A stretch of DNA of 64,000 nt from Gottfriedia luciferensis. GTDB taxonomy: Bacteria > Bacillota > Bacilli > Bacillales > Bacillaceae_G. The translations under genes were made by a program, and so were the position numbers. This document shows, piece by piece, positions 36,158 through 44,980 of the stretch. Positions within the stretch are counted from its first letter, which is position 1. Each line of letters opens with the position of its first letter. The DNA lies in NCBI RefSeq assembly GCF_001712755.1, contig NZ_MDKC01000023.1, forward strand, positions 248,001 to 312,000, in the 5' to 3' direction. The notes under the pieces are model-generated. The model was given only the letters and a program-made list of their open reading frames with translations. It ran no database searches and had not been told where the DNA came from.

Positions 36158-38206
36158 CCAATTCTGAAAACAACTTTCTTGACTAGGGCAGGAGTTCCTT
36201 CCAAAAAAGACTAATTTTTCTTCTGCCCTAGTCAATGCTACATATAATACCCTTAATTCCTCAGAATAAAGATCTGTTTCATATTGATCAATTATACTAT
36301 CATAGTTACTACTTTTTAATTCAACATAATTACCATTATATGCACGATAATAAAAACCCAAACCTAATTTATTATCTACTAAAATACTAGGATTTTTAAT
36401 AAATTTTCCATACGGTTGATCTAATTCCGGTAAGATAACGATTGGAAACTCAAGTCCTTTGGCTTTGTGAATAGTAATTAATTCTACTTCATTTTTTTTG
36501 TACATATTCTCCACGATCGTTGCCTGAGTTTCCTCAATATTTGAATTAATTTGGATCGATAACCAATCTGCACATGCATATATTCCGATATTTTCCTGTT
36601 TATTTAATTTACGTACTAATTCCTTTAATTTTAATAAATTAGCATACTCTTGTTGATTCATAATAGTATTAATTTTTGATATTGAAAACAACATATCTAA
36701 AAATTGAGCTGGAGTTAGTTCTTGTATTGCTGATTGATTATCTAACTTACTAACAAAAGTTAACAACAGGTCCTTATTATTGTTAAAAAATTTTGATTCT
36801 AGAACTTCTAACTCTAATATTTCATTTTTAAAACTTGTATAATATTTTAAGACTTTATAACAATCTATTACTTCTTTTTGGACATAAAAATCTCCAGCGC
36901 CAACTAAACTATATGAAACATTTAATTCTTTTAATTTTTTTGCATAAGAAAGCATACTTCTATTTTTTCTAAATAAAATTGCAATATTACCAGGATTTTC
37001 TCCTTCTACTATCAACTTTTGAACATATTTTGTAACCTCTTCTGAATAATCTGCCTCTTTATCAATTAGTATCCATTCGTATGCACTTTTTATATCTATT
37101 TCAGGTTTAAATTTGAATTCAGGAATTCTTAAATTTTCAGGTTTAAATGAAATTATTGGAAATTTTTCTCGAATACTTTGAAATATAACATTAACAAGCT
37201 GTATTAATTCAGGAGTTGATCTAAAGTTTGTATTTAAAGGCAAAACCGAACCAATTGTTCCAACCCAATTAGCTGTCTTATTGTAGGAAGATTGGTCGGC
37301 TCCTCTAAATTTATAAATGGATTGTTTTGCATCTCCAACTAAAAATAGATTCGGACTTTTTTCATTACTATTGCAAATTAATCTTACAATTTCGGTTTGA
37401 TACATTGAAGTATCCTGAAATTCATCAATAAATAAGTATTTAATACTATTTTGCAATTCTTCAACGATCCACTTATTATTTTTCAATAATTGAAAAGTGT
37501 ATTCTAACAGTTCTTCCGTATCTATCGATCTATTTTTTAAATTATAATATTTTTTATTGACCTTTTTTAATACTAAATTAAACTCTTCTCGTATTTCTTT
37601 TTTATTCCTATGATCTTCAAGTACAGGAGGAAAAATTTCTATTACTTTTTCCAAGTTATAGCCCTTACTTTTAATTTGATTAAAAGCCTGTTTTATATAT
37701 TTTTCAAATTCATATACTTGAATATAATTAAATGTAACAATACTTTTATTTAGATTTTTTTTCTCTTGTATAAACTCTTCAATTGATAATTTAATTGTTA
37801 AATCCAGAACATTATTTTTAATAGAATAATTTGATGAATATGAATAATTGTGTTCTGAAATCGGTCCTGCCTGATTCAATATATACTTACAGAATTTATG
37901 AATTGTTGAAATGTTTGCAGAGTTAATATTCTCTAATTCATATCTAAAACGTATCTTTTCTTGTCCTGATGAACCTTGCCACTTAGAATATAAATAGTCT
38001 TTAATTCTTGATTTTAAATTATCAGTAGCTTTATTTGTAAAAGTAATTATTGCAAAATCTGTAATAGATAAATTAACGTTTTTTTCTAATAAATGGAGTA
38101 TTTTCCTTGCTAAAACTTCTGTTTTACCAGTTCCTGCACCCGCTTTTACAAGAACGATTTTTTCATCTTTCTCGACAACAATCTGTTGTTCTTTCGTAAG
38201 TTTCAA
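36131..38206 (-). CDS. UvrD/AddA-like superfamily 1 helicase
   Basis: 691-residue ATP-dependent DNA helicase with all SF1A motifs: Q-motif LTKEQQ, Walker A AGAGTGKT (residues about 22-29), TFTNKA, Walker B FIDEFQDTS, GDAKQSIYKFRGAD, NFRST, TIHKAKGLEFP and LYVALTRAEEKL. It ends soon after motif VI, so it lacks the C-terminal nuclease domain of true AddA (about 1200 residues). I favour TTG 38206 as start because AAAGGAAG lies eight bases upstream and it begins one base after the previous stop. It forms an operon with the AddB-like gene. Confidence 0.88.
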   Translation of the reverse strand: MKLTKEQQIVVEKDEKIVLVKAGAGTGKTEVLARKILHLLEKNVNLSITDFAIITFTNKATDNLKSRIKDYLYSKWQGSSGQEKIRFRYELENINSANISTIHKFCKYILNQAGPISEHNYSYSSNYSIKNNVLDLTIKLSIEEFIQEKKNLNKSIVTFNYIQVYEFEKYIKQAFNQIKSKGYNLEKVIEIFPPVLEDHRNKKEIREEFNLVLKKVNKKYYNLKNRSIDTEELLEYTFQLLKNNKWIVEELQNSIKYLFIDEFQDTSMYQTEIVRLICNSNEKSPNLFLVGDAKQSIYKFRGADQSSYNKTANWVGTIGSVLPLNTNFRSTPELIQLVNVIFQSIREKFPIISFKPENLRIPEFKFKPEIDIKSAYEWILIDKEADYSEEVTKYVQKLIVEGENPGNIAILFRKNRSMLSYAKKLKELNVSYSLVGAGDFYVQKEVIDCYKVLKYYTSFKNEILELEVLESKFFNNNKDLLLTFVSKLDNQSAIQELTPAQFLDMLFSISKINTIMNQQEYANLLKLKELVRKLNKQENIGIYACADWLSIQINSNIEETQATIVENMYKKNEVELITIHKAKGLEFPIVILPELDQPYGKFIKNPSILVDNKLGLGFYYRAYNGNYVELKSSNYDSIIDQYETDLYSEELRVLYVALTRAEEKLVFFGRNSCPSQESCFQNWLDCIKPFY

Positions 38207-38207
38207 A

Positions 38208-41063
38208 TTACGAACTTCCTTTCTCTTTACATATATATTCATATGGACAATAAATACAATACGCTCCCGCTTTTTTATTAAACTGCTTACTAATAATATT
38301 ATTTATTGTTTGTTCTATTTCTGCTGTTACAGTATTACTCTTTATTTTCGTTTGTTGTTTAAAATACCAACTTCTGATTTCGTCCATTTCTTCAATTAAT
38401 TCATCACTATCTACTTTAGCAGTAAATAATAGAAAATGTTTTAAATTGCTTAAATTATAGCTCTGAGTGTATCCATTATTAAACTTTACTTGTAATTCTT
38501 TTAGAATCTTTACCGTAATTCCATTTATATTAATTTTGTTTTCAATATTTTTTAAATTGAACGCAATTAAGATACTTTCCGGATTATTAATCCCATTAAG
38601 ATATTCATTTTTAAATAATAATTTATTAAACAGATCCTCAACATTTCGTCTTACACGCAGTTTTATATTTTCCCATGATCGTCCGTTAATAGGAAATGCT
38701 TCATGAATCGAGTTTACCGCTTCACTGATATAAGAAAAAATATTACTTCTTATTTTATTAATATATTTACTTCTTAAATAACCAACTGATTGATTTTCTT
38801 CTAACTTATTCTTTTCTACTAACAGCTTAATTGTCTCCTCGTATAAACAAGAACTTATATAAAGCATTAATTGATATTCATCCTTATATGCGCCATTACT
38901 TAATTCTAAATTTTTATAATAAAATCGTCTTGGACAATATTGATAAATTGCCAAATCTTCTAATATATACTCATTTTTAGAAAGGTTTTTATATTCTATA
39001 TTTGCTTCTCTACTCTCATTATTGTCATTAAAGTTATCTACTGGATTTTTGAGAACATTGTATACTATAAGTTTTTCCTCAAGAGTTTTTGCAGATTTGT
39101 TTTCTAATTTATTCTCTTCCTCAATACCGAACACTTTAGAAATATCGTGTAAATAATGAGAATGCTTAAGTTCTTTTCCATCATCTTGAAGAGCATACGA
39201 GATAATTAATTTCTCTGAACAAGCATTTATTGCCGAATAAAAATAATATAAATAGACATCTAAATAATATCTCTCTAACTCTTTATTGTTTTTAAATTTT
39301 AAATTTGTATATTTATTAAAAACATATCTCTCATAGTCTAAAGTCTTCAGCCAATTTCTACTCTGACCAGAAGGATACATATCTTGAGTAAATTGACATA
39401 AAAATACGTATTTATAATTAGCATAATTTACTGTATTTGGAGTAGTAACTAGTACACTTCTCTTGATAATATCTCCATTTTTATATTCAGGCAATATTTC
39501 CTCGTCTGGTTCCTCTTGATCAATTAACACTCTTCTTAAAATACTTCCGAACTCTTCAGAAGAAATTAATATATTTTCCTGATTAGTAATATTTTCTAGA
39601 ATATTTTTCAGTCTAAGTAAAATAATATCAGAAATATGGATATCTGATTTTATTTCAAAATATTCAACTAAAACATTTAGATGGCTATTGATAGTTTGAT
39701 CCTTTATTGCATAAAGATCTCTATAAATTTCTTCTATTAAATTGATGAAGTTCATAAATATCTCTAATTCATGATCATCAATATCTTTTAATGGGTGATA
39801 TTTATCATGTTTGATATTAGACACTTTATTCTTTGATGTAATTAATTCATTAGTTTTAAGTTTCCAATCATTTAGATTATAACAGTCTAAATAAAAAGCT
39901 TTTATTGTTTCAAAAATTTTCTTACTTTCTAGACTATTTTTTAATATTTCACCATTCAGTATCTCTTCAAAACGACTTTTGTCTAAATATGTTTCTGACT
40001 CAAAAAGTTTATCAACAAATATGCTATATAAATTTGCTATTGCTCTTCCCTCTTTTAATTTACTTACTGATTTTTTAGGCAAATTTGATATTAGTCCATA
40101 AATTTCAAATCTTTCTCTAAATGAAGCTCTCAGTTCAAGTGCTTTTGGTGATATAATTACAATCTCTTCCTTTTTTGCTTGTTGCATCTTTAGCAAAAAA
40201 GAAATTTGCTTAACAATCCAATCCATTTCCTCTTCAGTTGTATTGAAACGATTAATAGTTAATGATCCGTCTAATTTCGACTGTTCTACTTTATCACTCA
40301 ATAAATTTGATTTTAAATTTTGAATAAAAAATTGATTACTTCTTACCTCATCTACTGAAATCCAATCTTTAAAGTCGACATATTTATCAAACGTATGCTT
40401 TATAGCATTGAATACTATTTGATTTGAATCTTTTTCTATTGGGAGAAATATTGTTATTTTTTTATTTAGATCATTAAAACGATTTAATAATTGATGATGT
40501 TTTGGCAAAAATGGTAAGAATGCACCATCAAATATTACTTCATCTACATTTTGAAATTCTTCTTTAGAGAAAATCTCATAAACTAATTTTCCGAAATCAT
40601 TTTTTTGCTTTTTTTCAACTTCCTTTATATATTTTTCATATAATTCCAATGCCATTGTAAACTTTTGATTTGTATTAATTTTTTTAAGTTCATTAACCTC
40701 TATACCAAGTAACGACCATTCTATAAAAATATCAACTAAATCTGGTATTACAGATAACCAAGCATCATTATTTAGATTAATACTTTCTTTCATTAATCTA
40801 ACAATTAATATTTGCATTTCACTTTTTGTCAGGACATTTTGATTTTCTTTATATACATTATTTTTTATAAATTCATTAAATTCATGAAGCTGAATGTTAC
40901 TATTATCATTTTTAATATTTACCCCTAATTTCTTATAGAATAATTCACGTTGTCTATATAAAATCATAGTTGGTACAATATGAATAATATTAGTCTCAAA
41001 GTTTATATTTTTTTTTAAATACGTCTCTGCTTCATTAGTTTCTCTAGTACAGATTACGTTCAT
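38208..41063 (-). CDS. AddB-like Fe-S PD-(D/E)XK-family protein
   Basis: 951-residue protein laid out like AddB/RexB: an inactivated helicase-like N-terminal part, then a C-terminal nuclease-type domain preceded by YQYCPRRFYYKNLEL and closed by a C-x2-C-x5-C cluster (Cys936, 939, 945). With the upstream cysteine this is the iron-sulfur staple of AddB nucleases. The expected GxxDRID and DxKTG catalytic residues are not evident (NGITVKILKELQVKF in that place), so the nuclease may be dead. It is the first gene of the pair with the UvrD-like helicase and is divergent from the DndD-like operon. The ribosome binding site AGGAGG is rather far (13 bases). Confidence 0.75.
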   Translation of the reverse strand: MNVICTRETNEAETYLKKNINFETNIIHIVPTMILYRQRELFYKKLGVNIKNDNSNIQLHEFNEFIKNNVYKENQNVLTKSEMQILIVRLMKESINLNNDAWLSVIPDLVDIFIEWSLLGIEVNELKKINTNQKFTMALELYEKYIKEVEKKQKNDFGKLVYEIFSKEEFQNVDEVIFDGAFLPFLPKHHQLLNRFNDLNKKITIFLPIEKDSNQIVFNAIKHTFDKYVDFKDWISVDEVRSNQFFIQNLKSNLLSDKVEQSKLDGSLTINRFNTTEEEMDWIVKQISFLLKMQQAKKEEIVIISPKALELRASFRERFEIYGLISNLPKKSVSKLKEGRAIANLYSIFVDKLFESETYLDKSRFEEILNGEILKNSLESKKIFETIKAFYLDCYNLNDWKLKTNELITSKNKVSNIKHDKYHPLKDIDDHELEIFMNFINLIEEIYRDLYAIKDQTINSHLNVLVEYFEIKSDIHISDIILLRLKNILENITNQENILISSEEFGSILRRVLIDQEEPDEEILPEYKNGDIIKRSVLVTTPNTVNYANYKYVFLCQFTQDMYPSGQSRNWLKTLDYERYVFNKYTNLKFKNNKELERYYLDVYLYYFYSAINACSEKLIISYALQDDGKELKHSHYLHDISKVFGIEEENKLENKSAKTLEEKLIVYNVLKNPVDNFNDNNESREANIEYKNLSKNEYILEDLAIYQYCPRRFYYKNLELSNGAYKDEYQLMLYISSCLYEETIKLLVEKNKLEENQSVGYLRSKYINKIRSNIFSYISEAVNSIHEAFPINGRSWENIKLRVRRNVEDLFNKLLFKNEYLNGINNPESILIAFNLKNIENKININGITVKILKELQVKFNNGYTQSYNLSNLKHFLLFTAKVDSDELIEEMDEIRSWYFKQQTKIKSNTVTAEIEQTINNIISKQFNKKAGAYCIYCPYEYICKEKGSS

Positions 41064-41095
41064 ATTACAGTTATTACCTCCTAGTTATTATTTTT

Positions 41096-41121
41096 ATCTT
41101 ATAATATAATAGTTATAAGAT
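41096..41121. promoter_or_regulatory. inverted repeat in the divergent promoter region
   Basis: Perfect 9-bp inverted repeat ATCTTATAA/TTATAAGAT with an 8-base spacer that contains TATAAT. It lies in the 107-bp region between the AddB-like gene (minus) and the small-protein/DndD-like operon (plus), so a regulator bound here could control both. Confidence 0.5.
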
Positions 41122-41170
41122 AATTTTACTAAATTGAAATAAAAATTCAATGTATTGAAGGAGCTAATAT

Positions 41171-41374
41171 ATGGAATTTACAGTGGAAGAGAAAGAATTA
41201 TTAAATAAAATTGTTAGTAAACATAATATTCCGGCAAAATATTTAGAAAGTCTAATTAAATTAGAAAAAGGATATTCTGACAAGAATATGGCAAGACGTG
41301 TAGGAATTTTTAAAGAAATGGATGAATTTATTAAATATTGGGCAATAGAAATGAGTGAAAAAAATGATATTTGA
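41171..41374 (+). CDS. DNA modification system-associated small protein, DndC-tail-like
   Basis: 67-residue helical protein starting after AAGGAG. Residues about 18-60 (NIPAKYLESLIKLEKGY...MARRVGIFKEMDEFI) align with the C-terminal tail of DndC in this window (NVDLKMLKKLISLEKDY...VRRGLMQDLEKVL). Small proteins of this kind are annotated next to DndD/DndE-like genes in other genomes. It overlaps the DndD-like gene that follows. A docking or adaptor role equivalent to the DndC tail is my inference. Confidence 0.75.
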   Translation: MEFTVEEKELLNKIVSKHNIPAKYLESLIKLEKGYSDKNMARRVGIFKEMDEFIKYWAIEMSEKNDI

Positions 41375-43370
41375 GTATATTAGGTTCCATAACTATCGTC
41401 CATATTATGGCACACAAACAATTTATTTTACGGAGAAGAACCCAAAATTTTCACCTTTTAATCAAAATATTGTTCTAATAGGCGGATTGAATGGTGCAGG
41501 TAAAACTTCTTTAATAAATGCCATTTTTGTATGTCTTTATGGTAGAAGATTCTTCAGTAAGAAAGAGTATTCTAAGATCCTTGAAACAGCTATTAATAAA
41601 AAGTTTCGCATAGAAGGTGGTACCGAATCTACAATTGAGCTATGTTTTAAAGATAGTTCCGGTGTTTATATGATCGAAGTAAAGTTTTTTCAAACTCGTA
41701 CTGGGATTGAAGACGAAATTACTTTATATACTATAGATGTTGATGGACAAAAAATCAAATCATCAACAACTTCTGAAGAATTCATCAGTTTTATTGACAA
41801 AAAAATTCCTAAAGAAGTCTCTCAATTTTTTATTTTTGATGCAGAAAAAATTAGAGATTTAGTTGGTCAACACGATGCAAAAGAAACAATAGACGCAATT
41901 CAGAAAGTAGTTTCTTTAGATTTATATAGAACTCTATCTAAAGATTTATTACATCTTTTTAACACTGAAACAAAAAAATTAGATAGTTTAGTAAAAGATG
42001 ATGACCTAACAAATATACAAAAAAGATTAGAAGAGATTCAAAATATATTAGAAAATAATGATAATAAAATAGAAGAAATAAAATTAAATACTGAAAATCT
42101 CTATGAACAAAAAAACAATTTTGAAAAGGCAAAAAGACAAAAATTTATATCGACTAGTCTTTCAAAACAAAAAATATCAAAAATTCTAGGTGAAAAAAAA
42201 GCAAATTTAAAATCCTTTCAAAAAGGAATAGAAGCATTTGCTAAAACAGATTTACTTAAATTAATTTTGAAAAGACCTATAGATGATTTAAAATCACGTC
42301 TCCAAAAAGAAAAAGAATATCAAAATGTTCTTAATCAGAATAAGAGTGCATTTAAAAGCTACGAATCATTTGCAAATGAACTAATGCAAATTCAAGTGGA
42401 TCCTCCGTTAACTAACGAGCAAAAGCATCAATTATATGAGTCAGGAAAAGGGATTTGGAAAAGACTTAATAACATACGTGAAAGAATGATAACTGAGGAT
42501 TTAACTGTAATTCATGATCTATCAGATGGTGATTATAGAAGAATTATTAGTTACCCAAATTCAACTACAAGTAATTTAAGTAAGTTGTTAGATGATCGTT
42601 ACAAAACTGAGCTTGAAATTACAAAATATGAAAATCAATTAGAAAGTGCTCCTGAAGAGGTAGATACTACAATTGAAGATAGCAAAATTAGAGAAATAGA
42701 TAAAGAAATTGTTAATCAACAAACTAATAAAAAATTCTTATTAAGAGAATCGAATAAACTTAAAGATGAACAAGGTAAATTAACAAGGGAATATACAGTA
42801 AAATTAAAAGCTAGGAATGAAAACTCTGATGTTGTACACAAAGTTGAATTAGTGAAAAATTTATTATCAGCAACCGATGAGTTTATTTCAGAAGTTACTA
42901 TTTTAAAAGCAAAGCTATTAAAAGTCGAAATAGAGAATATTTTAAATATTTTATTTAGAAAAAAAGACCTTAATAGAATAGAATTTGATTCAAAAGATTT
43001 TACTTTACGTATTTTTGATGAAGATGATAGAGAAATAGACCTAACTTCAAGATCCGAAGGTGAGAAACAACTTATTGCTTTGGCCATGATTTGGGCACTT
43101 ACAAAAGTAGCAGGAACTAAAATGCCATTTGTAATAGATACACCACTTGCGAGATTAGATAGTATTCACAGAACAAATTTAGTTAATAGCTACTTTACTA
43201 AATTAAATGAACAGGTGATCATACTTTCTACTGATACAGAAATAGATGAAAGATTTATGAAGGATCTAGAGCCTCATCTTGTAAAATCATATGTATTGGA
43301 ACACGATGACGAAGAGGAGTATACAAAAATTCGTGAAGGCTACTTTGAATTTGCTGGAGGTGTATTATAA
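41364..43370 (+). CDS. second DndD-like SMC/SbcC-type ATPase
   Basis: 668-residue ATPase with the DndD layout: Walker A GGLNGAGKTS near residue 40, a coiled-coil centre (about 215-540), signature SEGEKQLIALA and Walker B PFVIDTPLARLD, then a closing ESYVLEHDDEEEY-like tail. It differs throughout from the DndD at 31565, so it is an old paralogue, not a recent copy. The start ATG 41364 lies inside the end of the small-protein gene; GTG 41355 is an alternative. Together with the small protein and the DndE-like gene it mirrors a DndC(tail)-DndD-DndE set without the sulfurtransferase domain. Confidence 0.88.
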   Translation: MIFEYIRFHNYRPYYGTQTIYFTEKNPKFSPFNQNIVLIGGLNGAGKTSLINAIFVCLYGRRFFSKKEYSKILETAINKKFRIEGGTESTIELCFKDSSGVYMIEVKFFQTRTGIEDEITLYTIDVDGQKIKSSTTSEEFISFIDKKIPKEVSQFFIFDAEKIRDLVGQHDAKETIDAIQKVVSLDLYRTLSKDLLHLFNTETKKLDSLVKDDDLTNIQKRLEEIQNILENNDNKIEEIKLNTENLYEQKNNFEKAKRQKFISTSLSKQKISKILGEKKANLKSFQKGIEAFAKTDLLKLILKRPIDDLKSRLQKEKEYQNVLNQNKSAFKSYESFANELMQIQVDPPLTNEQKHQLYESGKGIWKRLNNIRERMITEDLTVIHDLSDGDYRRIISYPNSTTSNLSKLLDDRYKTELEITKYENQLESAPEEVDTTIEDSKIREIDKEIVNQQTNKKFLLRESNKLKDEQGKLTREYTVKLKARNENSDVVHKVELVKNLLSATDEFISEVTILKAKLLKVEIENILNILFRKKDLNRIEFDSKDFTLRIFDEDDREIDLTSRSEGEKQLIALAMIWALTKVAGTKMPFVIDTPLARLDSIHRTNLVNSYFTKLNEQVIILSTDTEIDERFMKDLEPHLVKSYVLEHDDEEEYTKIREGYFEFAGGVL

Positions 43371-43769
43371 TTGGCAATTGGTAAAGCAAAACTATCTAAA
43401 CAAGGATTTGAAATTTTAAACGAAATAATGGCCGAATTCGATTTACCTGCTACAAATCAAAGACCAGACACCTTAAGAATTGCATTTGCAAAGGGTTTAG
43501 TTTCTGATAAAAATGTAGAAGTACCAACAGTAGCAAGTGAAAAATCTGATTTTGAATTCCCTTTAAGTGTAATTACAAAAGATGATTATTTACTATATAA
43601 GCATTTAATTATTAATAAAGTTGGTAAAGCACTTGAAGAAAAGGATATAGAAAAATTTATTTTATTTTTTGTAGAAGATGGTTTACAGATAATGAAATCT
43701 GAGGTAAACCAATTATCTGGAATGGATAATTATTTACTTTTTCTTGTAAACTCCCATACTACTAAATAG
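43371..43769 (+). CDS. second DndE-like protein
   Basis: 132-residue protein that starts at TTG 43371 directly after the DndD-like stop, eight bases downstream of GGAGGTG. The pattern KAKLSKQGFEILNEIMAEFD, LRIAFAKGLVS and FFVEDGLQIM parallels DndE (KLSNNTSEILKEL, LARLAVGASL, LERGITII). It ends the operon and is followed by a 19-bp hairpin. Assignment as DndE-like rests on this pattern plus position after a DndD-like gene. Confidence 0.7.
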   Translation: MAIGKAKLSKQGFEILNEIMAEFDLPATNQRPDTLRIAFAKGLVSDKNVEVPTVASEKSDFEFPLSVITKDDYLLYKHLIINKVGKALEEKDIEKFILFFVEDGLQIMKSEVNQLSGMDNYLLFLVNSHTTK

Positions 43770-43899
43770 TTAAAGAGTAATTAATGTTTCATCCTTCACT
43801 TTCTGTGTGTATTTTTAAATAAATTAAGATATATAATTTATTTTGAAATAAGTTTTATCTAATTTTTTTAGAAAATAAAATAACATAAGTCGTGTAAAA

Positions 43900-43947
43900 A
43901 TTTAAAATGATATCCTGAAAATCAGGATATCATTTTAAATTTATTTT
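43900..43947 (+). terminator. strong terminator of the second DndD/E operon
   Basis: Perfect 19-bp stem (43900-43918 with 43922-43940) with a three-base loop, followed by TTATTTT. Confidence 0.85.
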
Positions 43948-44302
43948 CTATAAATCCCTCAATTTTTTTGGCTCATAGATTCCTATTTTTAATTACTTTA
44001 TAGTCCTCAATTAGGCATTAAATGTGATTTTGATACTGTTAACCTTTTCTATTAACACAGTTAGGTTTGGTATCAAAAATAGTAATCTTTATTGAAAGAC
44101 ATCCAATAACCTCTTAGCTGAAGAGGTTTACTTTTTAACTCATTTATCAACTTTTTATTTGAATCATTAAATTTAACTAACTTTTTTTAAAAAAATTTTA
44201 ATATATTCAAAAATATGTATTTAATTATACGTAGAACCCCAGATAATATTCTTATCTCATTTCCACTTTCCATATTTTCTTAGGGAAGTACTAAATTTTA
44301 AT
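43941..44302. other. intergenic region with inverted repeats
   Basis: About 360 bp between convergent transcription units. It contains a nested inverted repeat TTTTGATAC...GTATCAAAA with inner AACC/GGTT (44027-44080) and a hairpin AACCTCTT/AAGAGGTT followed by T-rich sequence (44108-44140). No gene recognised; a small RNA cannot be excluded. Confidence 0.4.
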
Positions 44303-44980
44303 TTAAATAATACACATTTCCTTTAAATACTCTCTAATTATGAAAGAAAATTCCTTTTTAGGATGAGATTTTTCTATAATAAATTTCTTTATACTCTCTT
44401 TTTCTTCCACTCCATCAGGAATCATACTTAAAGCATATACTAATTGAGATATTTCATCTAATAATTCTTTTCTCTTTTCATATAAAGGTAGTCTATTAAT
44501 GTTTAAGATATTATGGGTTTTTATAGCTCTTAAATCCTTAGGGATAGGAAGTACAAGTGCCCTTAGTCCATAAAAATGATTCAATGGATCATCTACATAT
44601 GGATTAATAAGAGGTAACGCAGGATCATAATATATACCTTTCCCACTTGTATTACACTTACTACAGGCTAATGTTAAATTGGTCCATTCAAAGGCAAGAT
44701 CTGGACGAGTTCTTTTAGGATATATGTGCTCAATATCTCCTGGGCTAATATGAATTATTTTACTCTCACAATAAGCACACTTTTCCTCTGTCTCTTTGAC
44801 CAATACTTTTTTAATGGTGTGATGTCCATATTTACCTTCGATGGATTTAGGAATTTTCATACCTGGGATACGGTTGTATATGTTACCTTTTTTTGTGAAA
44901 TGAGCAAGATAGTCTTTTGTCCATTGCTCTTCATTTTCTCTTAGCTTTTCAGGTTTTTCTTTCTTTTCCAGTTGGATCAC
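44303..44980 (-). CDS. HNH endonuclease, PtuB-like
   Basis: 225-residue nuclease with a zinc-supported HNH fold: Cys68-x2-Cys71 (CAYC), catalytic DIEHIYPKR (His85), Asn101 in WTNLTLAC and Cys106-x2-Cys109 (CSKC). All catalytic and metal positions are intact. Its ATG overlaps the stop of the upstream ATPase fusion by 4 bp (ATGA), so the two are translationally coupled. HNH nucleases of this size directly after an SMC-like ATPase are the PtuB partner of Septu defence systems; here the ATPase partner has extra domains. Confidence 0.85.
   Translation of the reverse strand: MIQLEKKEKPEKLRENEEQWTKDYLAHFTKKGNIYNRIPGMKIPKSIEGKYGHHTIKKVLVKETEEKCAYCESKIIHISPGDIEHIYPKRTRPDLAFEWTNLTLACSKCNTSGKGIYYDPALPLINPYVDDPLNHFYGLRALVLPIPKDLRAIKTHNILNINRLPLYEKRKELLDEISQLVYALSMIPDGVEEKESIKKFIIEKSHPKKEFSFIIREYLKEMCII

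Noticed and set aside
43970..44140. CRISPR-like repeat array
   Set aside because: The inverted repeats are different from each other and there are no regularly spaced direct repeats.
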